The notes below the pieces were generated by a model. That model had not been told where the DNA came from. It did not search any database and saw only the letters and a list, made by a program, of their open reading frames with translations. 60,093 nucleotides of DNA from Actinomycetota bacterium (GTDB taxonomy: Bacteria; Actinomycetota; Thermoleophilia; BMS3ABIN01). The translations under genes and the position numbers were made by a program. Positions 17,192-24,639 of this stretch are shown in pieces (position 1 is the first letter of the stretch; each line of letters starts with the position of its first letter). The stretch spans positions 1 through 60,093 of the forward strand of contig JAMDDD010000027.1 of assembly GCA_023489275.1 (NCBI GenBank), given 5' to 3'.

Positions 17192-18358
17192 TTAATCCGG
17201 GGCGCAGCCGGCGGTGCTAACCGGGGTGTCGTTATTTATCGCCTGCCGGATCAACGGTCTCACCTCGCTAATCATCAATGCATAACCGACATTGTTCTGG
17301 CTTAACGATCTGGCAAAAACTACTCCGGCGACCGCGCCATCCGGAGCAATCAACGGCCCGCCCGAATTTCCCGGCTCAACATCCGCCTGCGCCTCGTAAA
17401 TATTTCTGGTCACCAGACCCTGGTTATAGATGTTTCGTCCCTCAGCGCTCACATGGTCGATGATAACGCCGCCCGCGGCCACCAGCGGACCGCCTCCCGG
17501 AAATCCCAAAACGGCGGCGGCGTCGCCGTCCGGCAGGGTCCCGGTTGTCAGCGCCAGCGGCGGATCGCCGAGGCCTCTGACGCGCAAAACGGCGATGTCC
17601 ATATCGGGGTCAAACCAGACCGGCGTCGCCCGGTAGGTGCCCAGCCTGTCCACCACCTCCGGGCTGTCAATGCCGGCAACCACGTGCGCGTTGGTGACGA
17701 CGAAGCCTTTGGCGGCAACAAAACCGGACCCGAACACCAAGCCGCCGCAGCCCTGACCCTCAACTTTCACCACCGAAGCTTCATCATTTAACACCGCCTG
17801 ATTGTTTACGCTGTTAAATGGCGAAATAGTGGTATGTTGCGGTTCCAGCCCCAGAAATACATTGGGGAAGCCGTTGGGACTGATGATTTTCTCCAGCTCG
17901 GCAAATATGTCCGGCGGCGTCGGCAGAATCTTGTTGAGGTTACGGATTATAAGTGATTTTTTTACCTCGCCGCCGATTCCGTAGCTGTGGACGCCGGACA
18001 GCGCCGATGCCGCCAGCCAGACGACAACCAGGGTAAAGCCCGCAGCCACGACCGCCCCCAGCGCCTGGTTCAGGCCGCCGAGGCTGAATTTCTCGGCCGC
18101 TCTGCTGAGGCGCAGGCCGGCCCGGTCGCCGACGGCTCCGAAAAGCGATGCCAGTCCGAATTCGGTGATTAAGACAATCACAAGTTTGGCCAGCGGGCTG
18201 GAGGCGAGCGGCGCCAGCCGCGCGGCTATCTGCGAGCCAAGCAGGAGCCCTGCCAGAAAACCGCCGGATGACAAAAGAAGCTGCATCAGGCCGGCCCGCA
18301 GCCCTCTGGCCAGGGCGGGCAGCAGCAAAATAATTATAATCAGGTCCGCAAGATCCAT
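17192..18358 (-). CDS. MarP-like membrane serine protease (CvpA + trypsin-like domain)
   Basis: 388 residues. The N-terminus (1-125) has four predicted membrane helices of the CvpA/colicin V production type. The extracytoplasmic trypsin-like domain (about 185-375) holds the triad His225 in VTNAHVV, Asp254 in DMDIAVLRV and Ser332 in PGNSGGPL. This combination matches the mycobacterial acid-resistance protease MarP (Rv3671c), which processes peptidoglycan hydrolases. Two cysteines (GQGCGG near 204 and the C-terminal AGCAPD) could form a disulfide. The gene is convergent with the sigma-factor operon. A substrate here could be an NlpC/P60 hydrolase such as the one at 38267, but that is speculation. 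Confidence 0.9.
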   Translation of the reverse strand: MDLADLIIIILLLPALARGLRAGLMQLLLSSGGFLAGLLLGSQIAARLAPLASSPLAKLVIVLITEFGLASLFGAVGDRAGLRLSRAAEKFSLGGLNQALGAVVAAGFTLVVVWLAASALSGVHSYGIGGEVKKSLIIRNLNKILPTPPDIFAELEKIISPNGFPNVFLGLEPQHTTISPFNSVNNQAVLNDEASVVKVEGQGCGGLVFGSGFVAAKGFVVTNAHVVAGIDSPEVVDRLGTYRATPVWFDPDMDIAVLRVRGLGDPPLALTTGTLPDGDAAAVLGFPGGGPLVAAGGVIIDHVSAEGRNIYNQGLVTRNIYEAQADVEPGNSGGPLIAPDGAVAGVVFARSLSQNNVGYALMISEVRPLIRQAINNDTPVSTAGCAPD

Positions 18359-18505
18359 ATTGGCTTTAAATAAAACCCCAATTCCTGTTCTTCAGGGTAG
18401 CATACTCTCAAGTTCCGGCTGCCGAGTGCCGATTAATTGCGCGAACCATCACTTATCCCGGGGTGGGAACGTGTCTAGGAAACACGCAGTTGGGTAGCAT
18501 AGGGA

Positions 18506-18601
18506 TGAAGGTGAAAGGGCAAACCACTCGCAAGGGTGGGACGCAAAGCTACAGGACCAGATGAGATAAATGATGTCTCATTGGTTGGCTGGGCCGCCAC
18601 C
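18506..18601 (+). promoter_or_regulatory. Cyclic-di-GMP-I (GEMM-I) riboswitch aptamer
   Basis: The conserved core is exact: AGGGCAAACC, a CCACTC-GCAA-GGGTGG hairpin with GNRA loop (18524-18539), then GGGACGCAAAGC (18538-18549), followed by the receptor helix ACCAGATGAGA / TCTCATTGGT (18556-18584). GGTG (18510-18513) can close P1 with CGCC or CACC at 18595-18601. The base equivalent to G20 of the Vibrio Vc2 aptamer is G (18518), which in this class favours c-di-GMP over cGAMP. It lies upstream of an intrinsic terminator and the major pilin gene. Confidence 0.93.
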
Positions 18602-18629
18602 GGAGATTCATGCACTAACGGATCTGTGG
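18597..18629 (+). promoter_or_regulatory. Predicted antiterminator of the riboswitch
   Basis: CCAC (18597-18600) and AGATTC (18604-18609) can pair with GTGG (18626-18629) and GGATCT (18620-18625), leaving a three-base bulge and a ten-base loop. This uses the whole left arm of the terminator and also the 3' side of aptamer P1, so the structures are mutually exclusive. Confidence 0.6.
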
Positions 18630-18657
18630 TTTGCCACCAAGCCGCAGATCCTTTTTT
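18620..18657 (+). terminator. Riboswitch-controlled intrinsic terminator before the major pilin
   Basis: 10-bp stem GGATCTGTGG / CCGCAGATCC (one G-T pair), 12-base loop, then six T (18652-18657). It lies between the aptamer and the pilin ribosome site, so read-through decides pilin expression. Confidence 0.9.
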
Positions 18658-18705
18658 GTTGGCTTGGAAACTTAAGCAAAATTTTGGTGAAGGGAGGTGA
18701 CAGTT

Positions 18706-19110
18706 ATGTTGAAGAAATTGAACAAGCGGATGCCGGCAAACAGCGGCGAGGGTGGTTTTACTTTAATCGAGCTGCTGGTGGTGATTATCATCATCGGAAT
18801 TCTGGCGGCGATCGCCATTCCTGTGTACCTGAATCAGCGGCAGAAGGCGTATGATTCCACGGCTCAGTCGGATCTTCGTAATATGGCGACAGCGATGGAG
18901 GCATACTATTCAGATAATAATGACTATACCGGTGTCACTGAGACAATTCTACATGACAGTTATGGTTTCCGGCCATCGACGGCCGCAACCGATTCGGTCA
19001 TAAGCGCGGGCACTTCTGCGTACTGCCTGGAGTCAAACGTTACAGGCGCTAGTGCTCCTTACTATCTGACTAGCGATAACAGCATTCCCACGAAAACAGC
19101 TTGTACATAG
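18706..19110 (+). CDS. pilA: Type IV major pilin (PilA-like prepilin)
   Basis: 134 residues from the ATG at 18706 (GGAGG eight bases upstream; an in-frame GTG at 18697 is too close to that site). A short basic leader ends in G-G, followed by FTLIELLVVIIIIGILAAIAIPVYL: prepilin peptidase would cut after the Gly, exposing Phe+1 with Glu+5. The C-terminal half has two cysteines (SAYCLES and KTACT) that can form the D-region disulfide loop. It is the structural pilus subunit. It stands alone between a c-di-GMP riboswitch/terminator and its own strong terminator, as fits a highly and separately expressed subunit. Confidence 0.95.
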   Translation: MLKKLNKRMPANSGEGGFTLIELLVVIIIIGILAAIAIPVYLNQRQKAYDSTAQSDLRNMATAMEAYYSDNNDYTGVTETILHDSYGFRPSTAATDSVISAGTSAYCLESNVTGASAPYYLTSDNSIPTKTACT

Positions 19111-19136
19111 ATCAGATGCTATGTAATTAGCTCATG

Positions 19137-19168
19137 AAAACGGGGCGGATTTGGATCCGCCCCGTTTT
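19137..19168 (+). terminator. Intrinsic terminator after the major pilin
   Basis: Perfect 14-bp stem AAAACGGGGCGGAT / ATCCGCCCCGTTTT with a TTGG loop, 26 bases after the pilin stop; the right arm ends in TTTT. Confidence 0.92.
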
Positions 19169-19199
19169 GTTATTCCGGCAGGGCTACCAATCAATGAAT

Positions 19200-19229
19200 C
19201 GTCCATAATCGCCCATAATCGCCCATAAT
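19200..19229 (+). repeat. Three tandem 10-bp repeats upstream of minor-pilin cassette 1
   Basis: CGTCCATAAT, CGCCCATAAT, CGCCCATAAT in direct succession, 135 bases before the first minor prepilin. Ten-base periodicity would put repeated half-sites on one face of the helix. The binding factor is unknown. Confidence 0.7.
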
Positions 19230-19363
19230 TATTCGACTCCTCAAAAGCAGACCAAATCACTAATATTTTTTTTCCGTTTTTCCGATAAAAGGGATGCCGT
19301 ATGGTCCGCCCTGGGGCGGTCGAAAGCCATGCAGCGCAAGTTTCATTGGCGGCAGGAGGAACG

Positions 19364-19903
19364 GTGAGGCACCCGGTAACACATAACGACAGCGCCAGCC
19401 CCAAGAGTGAATCGGGGTTTTCCCTCGTCGAAGTTCTCATCGCCATCACTTTGCTGGTGGCCGCAGTCATTCCTTTGGCGGCCATTCTCATCTCGGGAGT
19501 AAAGGCTTCGGAAAATGTAAATGTGCGTATGAGCGCCCGCGAGCTGGCGGAATCCGAGATGAGCAAAATTAAGAATACGCAGTTTGCCGAGATAGGTCTG
19601 GAAGGCGTGACGACAACGTTCCTAGTCGCAAACAACGGCGATCAGATCGGGCCGGATTCGGGCACCGGCGGCACACCGGCAACCGCGACTGAGGCCGGAC
19701 CGATGGGCGTTACTTTCACCGTAACCAGTGACGTGCAAAAGAAAGTTGATTCTCTGCCCGGCAGTCCGGCAACAAAGCTGGTTTCGATCTCGGTTTCCTG
19801 GCCTGCATCCAGTTCCAATGGAAGTGGTCCCATTAATGCCGGGTCCCTGTCCATTTCCAGTGAGATTGGACCTACCGGCATGATCGATCAACCTGGAAAA
19901 TGA
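19364..19903 (+). CDS. Minor prepilin, PilV-like
   Basis: The GTG at 19364 follows AGGAGGAAC, so I prefer it to the longer frame from 19301; this gives 179 residues. A 23-residue leader ends in SESG, cut before FSLVEVLIAITLLVAAVIPLAAILISG, with Glu+5. The rest is a globular domain with no recognised motif. PilV/PilI-like minor pilins help initiate pilus assembly at the membrane. It is the first gene of a three-gene cassette; its stop overlaps the next ATG (ATGA). Confidence 0.88.
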   Translation: MRHPVTHNDSASPKSESGFSLVEVLIAITLLVAAVIPLAAILISGVKASENVNVRMSARELAESEMSKIKNTQFAEIGLEGVTTTFLVANNGDQIGPDSGTGGTPATATEAGPMGVTFTVTSDVQKKVDSLPGSPATKLVSISVSWPASSSNGSGPINAGSLSISSEIGPTGMIDQPGK

Positions 19904-20574
19904 CGGTAGTAAAGAAAATAAAAAAGAGCCTGTTTAATGAATCCGGCATCGGCCTGGTTGAGCTGCTTGTCGGAATGGTGATGATGACAATTGTGATGTC
20001 TGCGGTCCTGAGCGTCCTGGTTTCCGCTATGAAGACGCAAACCAAGATAGGCGCGGAAATGAGGGCGGAGATGAACGCCAAGCAGGCTCTATATGACATC
20101 GAAAAAAATATGGCGGGGGCAAAACGGTATGACAACAGCAATCCGCCCAATGCGCCTATTTTCCAAAACGACACTGCCTCATTTCCGGCGGAGAACGGAA
20201 CGTGGATTACTTATACCTACGCCACTCCACCTGGCGGAAGCGGACCCACGATCATCAGGAGGGTAACCAGCACCATGCCGAGTCTGCCGTTAACCATTAC
20301 ATCTTCTGACAAGGAGATGATTAATCTTGGTGCGGGAACCGAGACCGCAACCGTCGACGTAACCGGCACTACAGCGGCAATCTTCACTTATTGGGACGCG
20401 AACGGCGACCAGATACTGCCGGATCAGACAACTGGGAGCGTCACGGATCCGCGAAGCGTCCGGTCGGTTAAAGTCGCATTTCAGACAACTGTCAGCGAGC
20501 CGTCCGCCCAGAGGAAACCATACCAGGTATCGGCGGAAATTGATCTGCGCAATTATGATTCTAACCCCGCTTAA
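19900..20574 (+). CDS. Minor prepilin, PilW-like
   Basis: 224 residues. The leader ends NESG, then IGLVELLVGMVMMTIVMSAVLSVL; +1 is Ile rather than Phe, while Glu+5 is kept. The length and the QALYDIEKNMAGAKRY helix after the membrane segment match PilW-type minor pilins. DANGDQILPD near residue 165 resembles part of a calcium-binding loop. It overlaps the upstream prepilin by four bases and precedes a PilX-like gene, the usual PilV-PilW-PilX order. Confidence 0.87.
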   Translation: MTVVKKIKKSLFNESGIGLVELLVGMVMMTIVMSAVLSVLVSAMKTQTKIGAEMRAEMNAKQALYDIEKNMAGAKRYDNSNPPNAPIFQNDTASFPAENGTWITYTYATPPGGSGPTIIRRVTSTMPSLPLTITSSDKEMINLGAGTETATVDVTGTTAAIFTYWDANGDQILPDQTTGSVTDPRSVRSVKVAFQTTVSEPSAQRKPYQVSAEIDLRNYDSNPA

Positions 20575-20614
20575 AAATATTAAAGGAAATTAAAAAAGAC
20601 AAGGGGTGACATTC

Positions 20615-22138
20615 ATGAAGAAGATTGTTAAAAAGATATATCAAACATGGAAACGTGAAAACGGGATGGCGCTGATAGTAGCTCTGGGCGTCGTCTCGAT
20701 CATGCTTATCGTCGGTGTGCTCATCCTTTCCAAGGTGAAAAATACAGATGCGACAGTTTCTCACGACCGGCTACAGACAACGGCCGTAAACGTGGCCGAA
20801 GCCGGGGTCGATAACGCCATCGCCGCGACGATCGCCAACTTCCAGAGTTACTTTCCCAATGACATCGTGCCAACCGGGCCCGGAGACGGCATGGCAATTT
20901 ATAGCTCGCCGCAGCAGGTTACGGAAGGAAACGGAACCGTAGTCGGCACCTACCAGGTCTGGGCCCGGCAAGATCCCAATATCGCCGGGAACGTGCTGTT
21001 GACAGCCACGGGCACGGTGAATCAAAACGGTACTCCGTTCACCAAGACGGTGCGGGTATCCATTCAATACACTACCGGCGCCTTTGACTACGCCTACCTC
21101 GCCGGCACGCAGACAAATAACAACACTACCACTCAGCTTGAAACCAACGTTGGTGGCGATGACGACAGCGTGGGTGGCAATATCAAGTTTACCGGCAAGT
21201 TCAACGTCAACGGCAACTTATTAATCCAAGGAGTAGTGAGTGGCTCTGATGATGACCTTGAAGGAGCGCGGGGGACGGTAGCCTTTGAGACCCGCCAGGG
21301 TTATACCGATCCGGTCACGTATACCGGCACGTATACCGCGGGCAACGTTCCCTCGGGGACGCAGCCGCAGCAGGCTTCTACATACGTGCAGTTTCCCACC
21401 GTCAACTTCAGCAAGTTCCAGTCGCAAACAAATGGCGGCGGATTTGCCAATGACAAGGTCATTACGGTCAACATGCCCGCGAGCGGCGCGCCGTCCGGAT
21501 GGACGCGCAGCTACAACACCATCTACATTGACGCTAATACGTTCCAGCAGACATACGGCGGCTACGACGTGGTCCGCCTGACGGCGGCGGTGAGCGGCCT
21601 CACCGTTCAGATCTACAGCAACTGTGGCAGCTACATAATCACGCCGACGATCGTGATGACGAAGGACCCGGTCTCCGGAAACACGATCAAGGAGCTTGAT
21701 TTCATCGGTCCGGGTCTGAGCCTGATACCGACCGATGGCGTAGCGCTTCTCTCCAGCGGCGGCGTCGTCTCGATGCAGACGGACGTGACCGTGGGCAGCC
21801 AAACCGCCGGGGCGCTGGTGTACTTAAGCGGCCAGGACGCCACCAGCTCCTTTAACGCTGCCGGCGACTTTATTATGTGGGGGTCGCTGGTTGTCAACGG
21901 CGCGACAACTTTTAACGCTGTTGGCTTGGGCGAACAGGATGATGGGGACGACAACCCAGGTTATCATAACCATTACTGCGGTGGTGGGGACAGCGACACT
22001 GATTCGCATTACTCCAATATATCGGTAACCTACGGGAGCGAGTATCTCACCAATTCTAATCTGCCGGCTGGCTGGTGGAGTTACACCGGCGGCACCAATG
22101 ACGTTACCGCCCTCAAATACAACTACCAGCAGGGATAA
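20615..22138 (+). CDS. PilX-like pilus assembly protein with long acidic, His-rich C-terminus
   Basis: 507 residues from the ATG at 20615 (AAGGGG site; the GTG at 20606 is less likely). The N-terminus NGMALIVALGVVSIMLIVGVLIL lacks Glu+5, as in PilX_N-type proteins. It is followed by an amphipathic helix with VNVAEAGVDNAIA. The body is strand-rich with repeated Gly/Asn/Asp turns (VGGDDDSVGGNIKF, NGNLLIQG). Near the C-terminus an Asp/Gly/His stretch (EQDDGDDNPGYHNHYCGGG, then DSDTDSHYSN) looks like a metal-binding loop. It ends minor-pilin cassette 1, followed by a terminator. Confidence 0.82.
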   Translation: MKKIVKKIYQTWKRENGMALIVALGVVSIMLIVGVLILSKVKNTDATVSHDRLQTTAVNVAEAGVDNAIAATIANFQSYFPNDIVPTGPGDGMAIYSSPQQVTEGNGTVVGTYQVWARQDPNIAGNVLLTATGTVNQNGTPFTKTVRVSIQYTTGAFDYAYLAGTQTNNNTTTQLETNVGGDDDSVGGNIKFTGKFNVNGNLLIQGVVSGSDDDLEGARGTVAFETRQGYTDPVTYTGTYTAGNVPSGTQPQQASTYVQFPTVNFSKFQSQTNGGGFANDKVITVNMPASGAPSGWTRSYNTIYIDANTFQQTYGGYDVVRLTAAVSGLTVQIYSNCGSYIITPTIVMTKDPVSGNTIKELDFIGPGLSLIPTDGVALLSSGGVVSMQTDVTVGSQTAGALVYLSGQDATSSFNAAGDFIMWGSLVVNGATTFNAVGLGEQDDGDDNPGYHNHYCGGGDSDTDSHYSNISVTYGSEYLTNSNLPAGWWSYTGGTNDVTALKYNYQQG

Positions 22139-22180
22139 AAAACCGCCGCCGGCTTGAAGAAAAACAGACATGCGGCCTAC

Positions 22181-22208
22181 GAAAAGCCCTCCAAATGGAG
22201 GGCTTTTC
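22181..22208 (+). terminator. Intrinsic terminator after minor-pilin cassette 1
   Basis: 12-bp stem GAAAAGCCCTCC / GGAGGGCTTTTC with an AAAT loop, 42 bases after the PilX-like stop. The T-rich right arm ends CTTTTC. Confidence 0.85.
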
Positions 22209-22381
22209 CGCGGAAATGACCGATCGCCCGGGGCGCCACCAAAAAATAGTCTCAACAAGACCGGAACCGGGTCGATATAAATTTAGAGGGGCTGGAACGA
22301 TGTATTGGCTGTTTCGATCTTGCGGTTGCTTGTTTTTGCTTGGTAAGAAGAAATTCCTTGGGTATAAGAATCCAACCCAAA

Positions 22382-22431
22382 AGGCACATTCTGCTGCGGC
22401 CGGCTGCAAAAGCTATGGGCTGCGTATGAAT
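22382..22431 (+). repeat. Dispersed repeat, copy B
   Basis: Shares the core CTGCTGCGGCCGGCTGCAA and flanks with 11123-11172; a partial third copy (CTGCGGCCGGCTGCGT) follows at 22443-22458. It lies across the 5' end of the next pseudopilin gene. Confidence 0.65.
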
Positions 22432-22920
22432 TTTTTTTCTCCCTGCGGCCGGCTGCGTGCTTCTGCCGAGAGCGGATTTACCCTGGTTGAAATTCTCGTG
22501 GCGATTTTGATTTTTTCCATTATGCTCACCTGGTCCGCCACCGCGCTTTTCTACTATCAAGCCGGTCAGGATATGGGCGTCGCCACCCGTCAGATCACCT
22601 CGGAAATCCGGGAAGCGCAGACGCTGGCGGTATCATCAGGCAACACCTACCGGATTGATTTTAGCGATCCATCCCGCCGGACCTATCAGCTCAAGTACTA
22701 TGCCGCGAGCGGCTGGGTTAATGTGCGCGGACCGGAGTCGCTTCCGGGTTCCGTCCAGTTTGACTCCGCATCGCCGCCATCCTTTGGCGGCGATGCCTAT
22801 CTGGATTTCTATGCCCGGGGTGCTTCCGAGAGTGGACATCTGGTTCTGGACGGCAGCTACGGCAAAATCAAGACGGTGCAGGTGGACGGTGAGACAGTCA
22901 ACGTCACCGTCAGTGGATGA
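22426..22920 (+). CDS. Pseudopilin, GspH/FimT-like
   Basis: Mature part: SGFTLVEILVAILIFSIMLTWSATALF with Phe+1 and Glu+5, then AGQDMGVATRQITSEIREAQTLAVSSG, typical of GspH/FimT minor pilins. The start is uncertain. The ATG at 22426 gives a normal leader of about 20 residues (164 in all) but has no ribosome site. The in-frame ATG at 22300 has GAGGGG upstream but implies an unusually long leader of about 62 residues. Eight T in a row lie just after the 22426 ATG. It opens minor-pilin cassette 2; the next gene starts directly after its stop. Confidence 0.83.
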   Translation: MNFFSPCGRLRASAESGFTLVEILVAILIFSIMLTWSATALFYYQAGQDMGVATRQITSEIREAQTLAVSSGNTYRIDFSDPSRRTYQLKYYAASGWVNVRGPESLPGSVQFDSASPPSFGGDAYLDFYARGASESGHLVLDGSYGKIKTVQVDGETVNVTVSG

Positions 22921-24639
22921 ATGGCAGCTAACGGCACAAGGTCAAAGGTCATGAGCTTATCAGCAGGTAAATATTCTCACCGGAAGATTGCGGATCATGA
23001 AGCCGGGCTGACGCTGGTTGAAGTTCTGGTCGCGATGACAATATTCCTGATTATCTCCACCGGCGTGGCCGCCACCATGGCTGTCGGTCTGCATTCTGCT
23101 GCAAAGTCGCGACAGGGCACTTCCGGCAAGGACATCGCCGAGGCCCAATTTGAAGAGATGAAAGCCCGGCCGTTTTACGTTCCTTACACCACTGATCATA
23201 GCGTGGGCACGACAGCTCCGGTAGATTTTCTGTCCAAGTATTATCCTAATTTAAATTCATCGCACACCGTTGATTCTCAGGGATGGACCGGCTGGTATAC
23301 CCAATCCGGCAGCGACGCTTATTATACGGAAGTGGCGCCAGCCGGTAGCCAGGGCGTCACCACGACTGTCGTCACAAGGTTTGTTGACAATCAAGGCAAC
23401 ATTATCATTCCTCCCGGAACTTATAATTCGGCCGTATCGGGAGACGACAACCCTCCCAGTCAACTGGTGAAGGTATCAATTACCACTTCTTCGCCAACCA
23501 ATAACAGTTATAATTATGTTCTCAACTCTCAAATCCAGGGCGATGTCGGCACAAGCTGTTCCCATGCCTCCAACAGCCATGTTGACATCTTTGGCGGAAC
23601 CATCAAAGTGATTACCGGTACCTCGGAGCCCTATACCGCGCTGCTTGACGGATCGCTGGGGGATGCGCACGCGACGACCGGCTTTGGCTGCACCACCAGC
23701 CCGCAGGCGAGCGGCACCGGCGGCAAAAGCCAGATCTTTGGCGGGGACACGGCCGTCGGCGCGGCAGCGGCAATCAGCGGGCCGCCGGACGGCCAGCAAT
23801 CTGCCGGACCGATCGACGTGACGTCCAGTGACTGGCCGACGCCCGGTTTTTACGACAGCACATCAGCGGCCAGCGTCGGAAGTGCGCAGCTTGAGGTGGA
23901 AGCAGAGGGCCAGGCCGCCGTTTCCACGGAGTCATGGCGGCTACAGCAGGTGGATGGCTGCAGCTGCGATACTCTTGCTGGTTATAAAACCTGGGATTTT
24001 GTCAACCCTACGGTGACCGTAACCGGTGGGCAGGTCTCCGGAGCCAAGCAGATTGACGCCCGTCTGCAGCAGGCTAACGGCAGCACCCAGGGAAGCGCGG
24101 TGGCATCTTTCCAGCAGGTGAACATCCTGCCGCTTCAGGCTGTCGACAGCGATACGCCGTCGGCGCTTCAGGGCATCGTGTTTGTCCGGACGTTCAGCGC
24201 CAGCGCCTCCAGTCAGGCCAACGGTCAGCCGGGCGGTATCAACAATTCACTTTCATACTCGGCCGTGATCGGCGTGTTTAATCCCGATAAGCCTGCCAGT
24301 TGCACCGGCGATGACTGCTATGACCTTTACCCTTCGACCGGTCCCCAGAATCCAATTCAGACAGCCGTCAATCTGGCGCAGTCGCAATATAGTCTCCAGC
24401 ATACCCTGCTCACGGAATGGGACAGCGCCACGACCGACGATATCAACAATGCCATGGCGGCTTCTACGGACGGCACTACCGCCTCCATCAACATCGACGC
24501 AATGATCAAGATTTCCGGGCAGTTCGGGACCGAAGTCAGGCGCAGCGACGCCGACGGGTCGGTCCAGCTGATCAATCCCCAGGGACAGCAGCAAATATGG
24601 CTCGGTTCAGTTGATATGTCAATAATGCAACATGATTGA
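22921..24639 (+). CDS. Large minor prepilin with about 500-residue extracellular domain
   Basis: 572 residues (start 22921, or the in-frame ATG at 22951). After DHEAG comes LTLVEVLVAMTIFLIISTGVAATMAVGL with Glu+5, a class III-type signal. The remaining 500 residues are Ser/Thr/Gly/Asn-rich with paired cysteines (GTSCSHAS, GFGCTT, DGCSCDT, ASCTGDDCYD) suggesting disulfides. Ordinary minor pilins have 150-250 residues, so this could be a tip or adhesin-like subunit; I do not recognise the C-terminal domain. Its gene abuts the GspH-like gene and overlaps the next prepilin by eight bases. Confidence 0.8.
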   Translation: MAANGTRSKVMSLSAGKYSHRKIADHEAGLTLVEVLVAMTIFLIISTGVAATMAVGLHSAAKSRQGTSGKDIAEAQFEEMKARPFYVPYTTDHSVGTTAPVDFLSKYYPNLNSSHTVDSQGWTGWYTQSGSDAYYTEVAPAGSQGVTTTVVTRFVDNQGNIIIPPGTYNSAVSGDDNPPSQLVKVSITTSSPTNNSYNYVLNSQIQGDVGTSCSHASNSHVDIFGGTIKVITGTSEPYTALLDGSLGDAHATTGFGCTTSPQASGTGGKSQIFGGDTAVGAAAAISGPPDGQQSAGPIDVTSSDWPTPGFYDSTSAASVGSAQLEVEAEGQAAVSTESWRLQQVDGCSCDTLAGYKTWDFVNPTVTVTGGQVSGAKQIDARLQQANGSTQGSAVASFQQVNILPLQAVDSDTPSALQGIVFVRTFSASASSQANGQPGGINNSLSYSAVIGVFNPDKPASCTGDDCYDLYPSTGPQNPIQTAVNLAQSQYSLQHTLLTEWDSATTDDINNAMAASTDGTTASINIDAMIKISGQFGTEVRRSDADGSVQLINPQGQQQIWLGSVDMSIMQHD

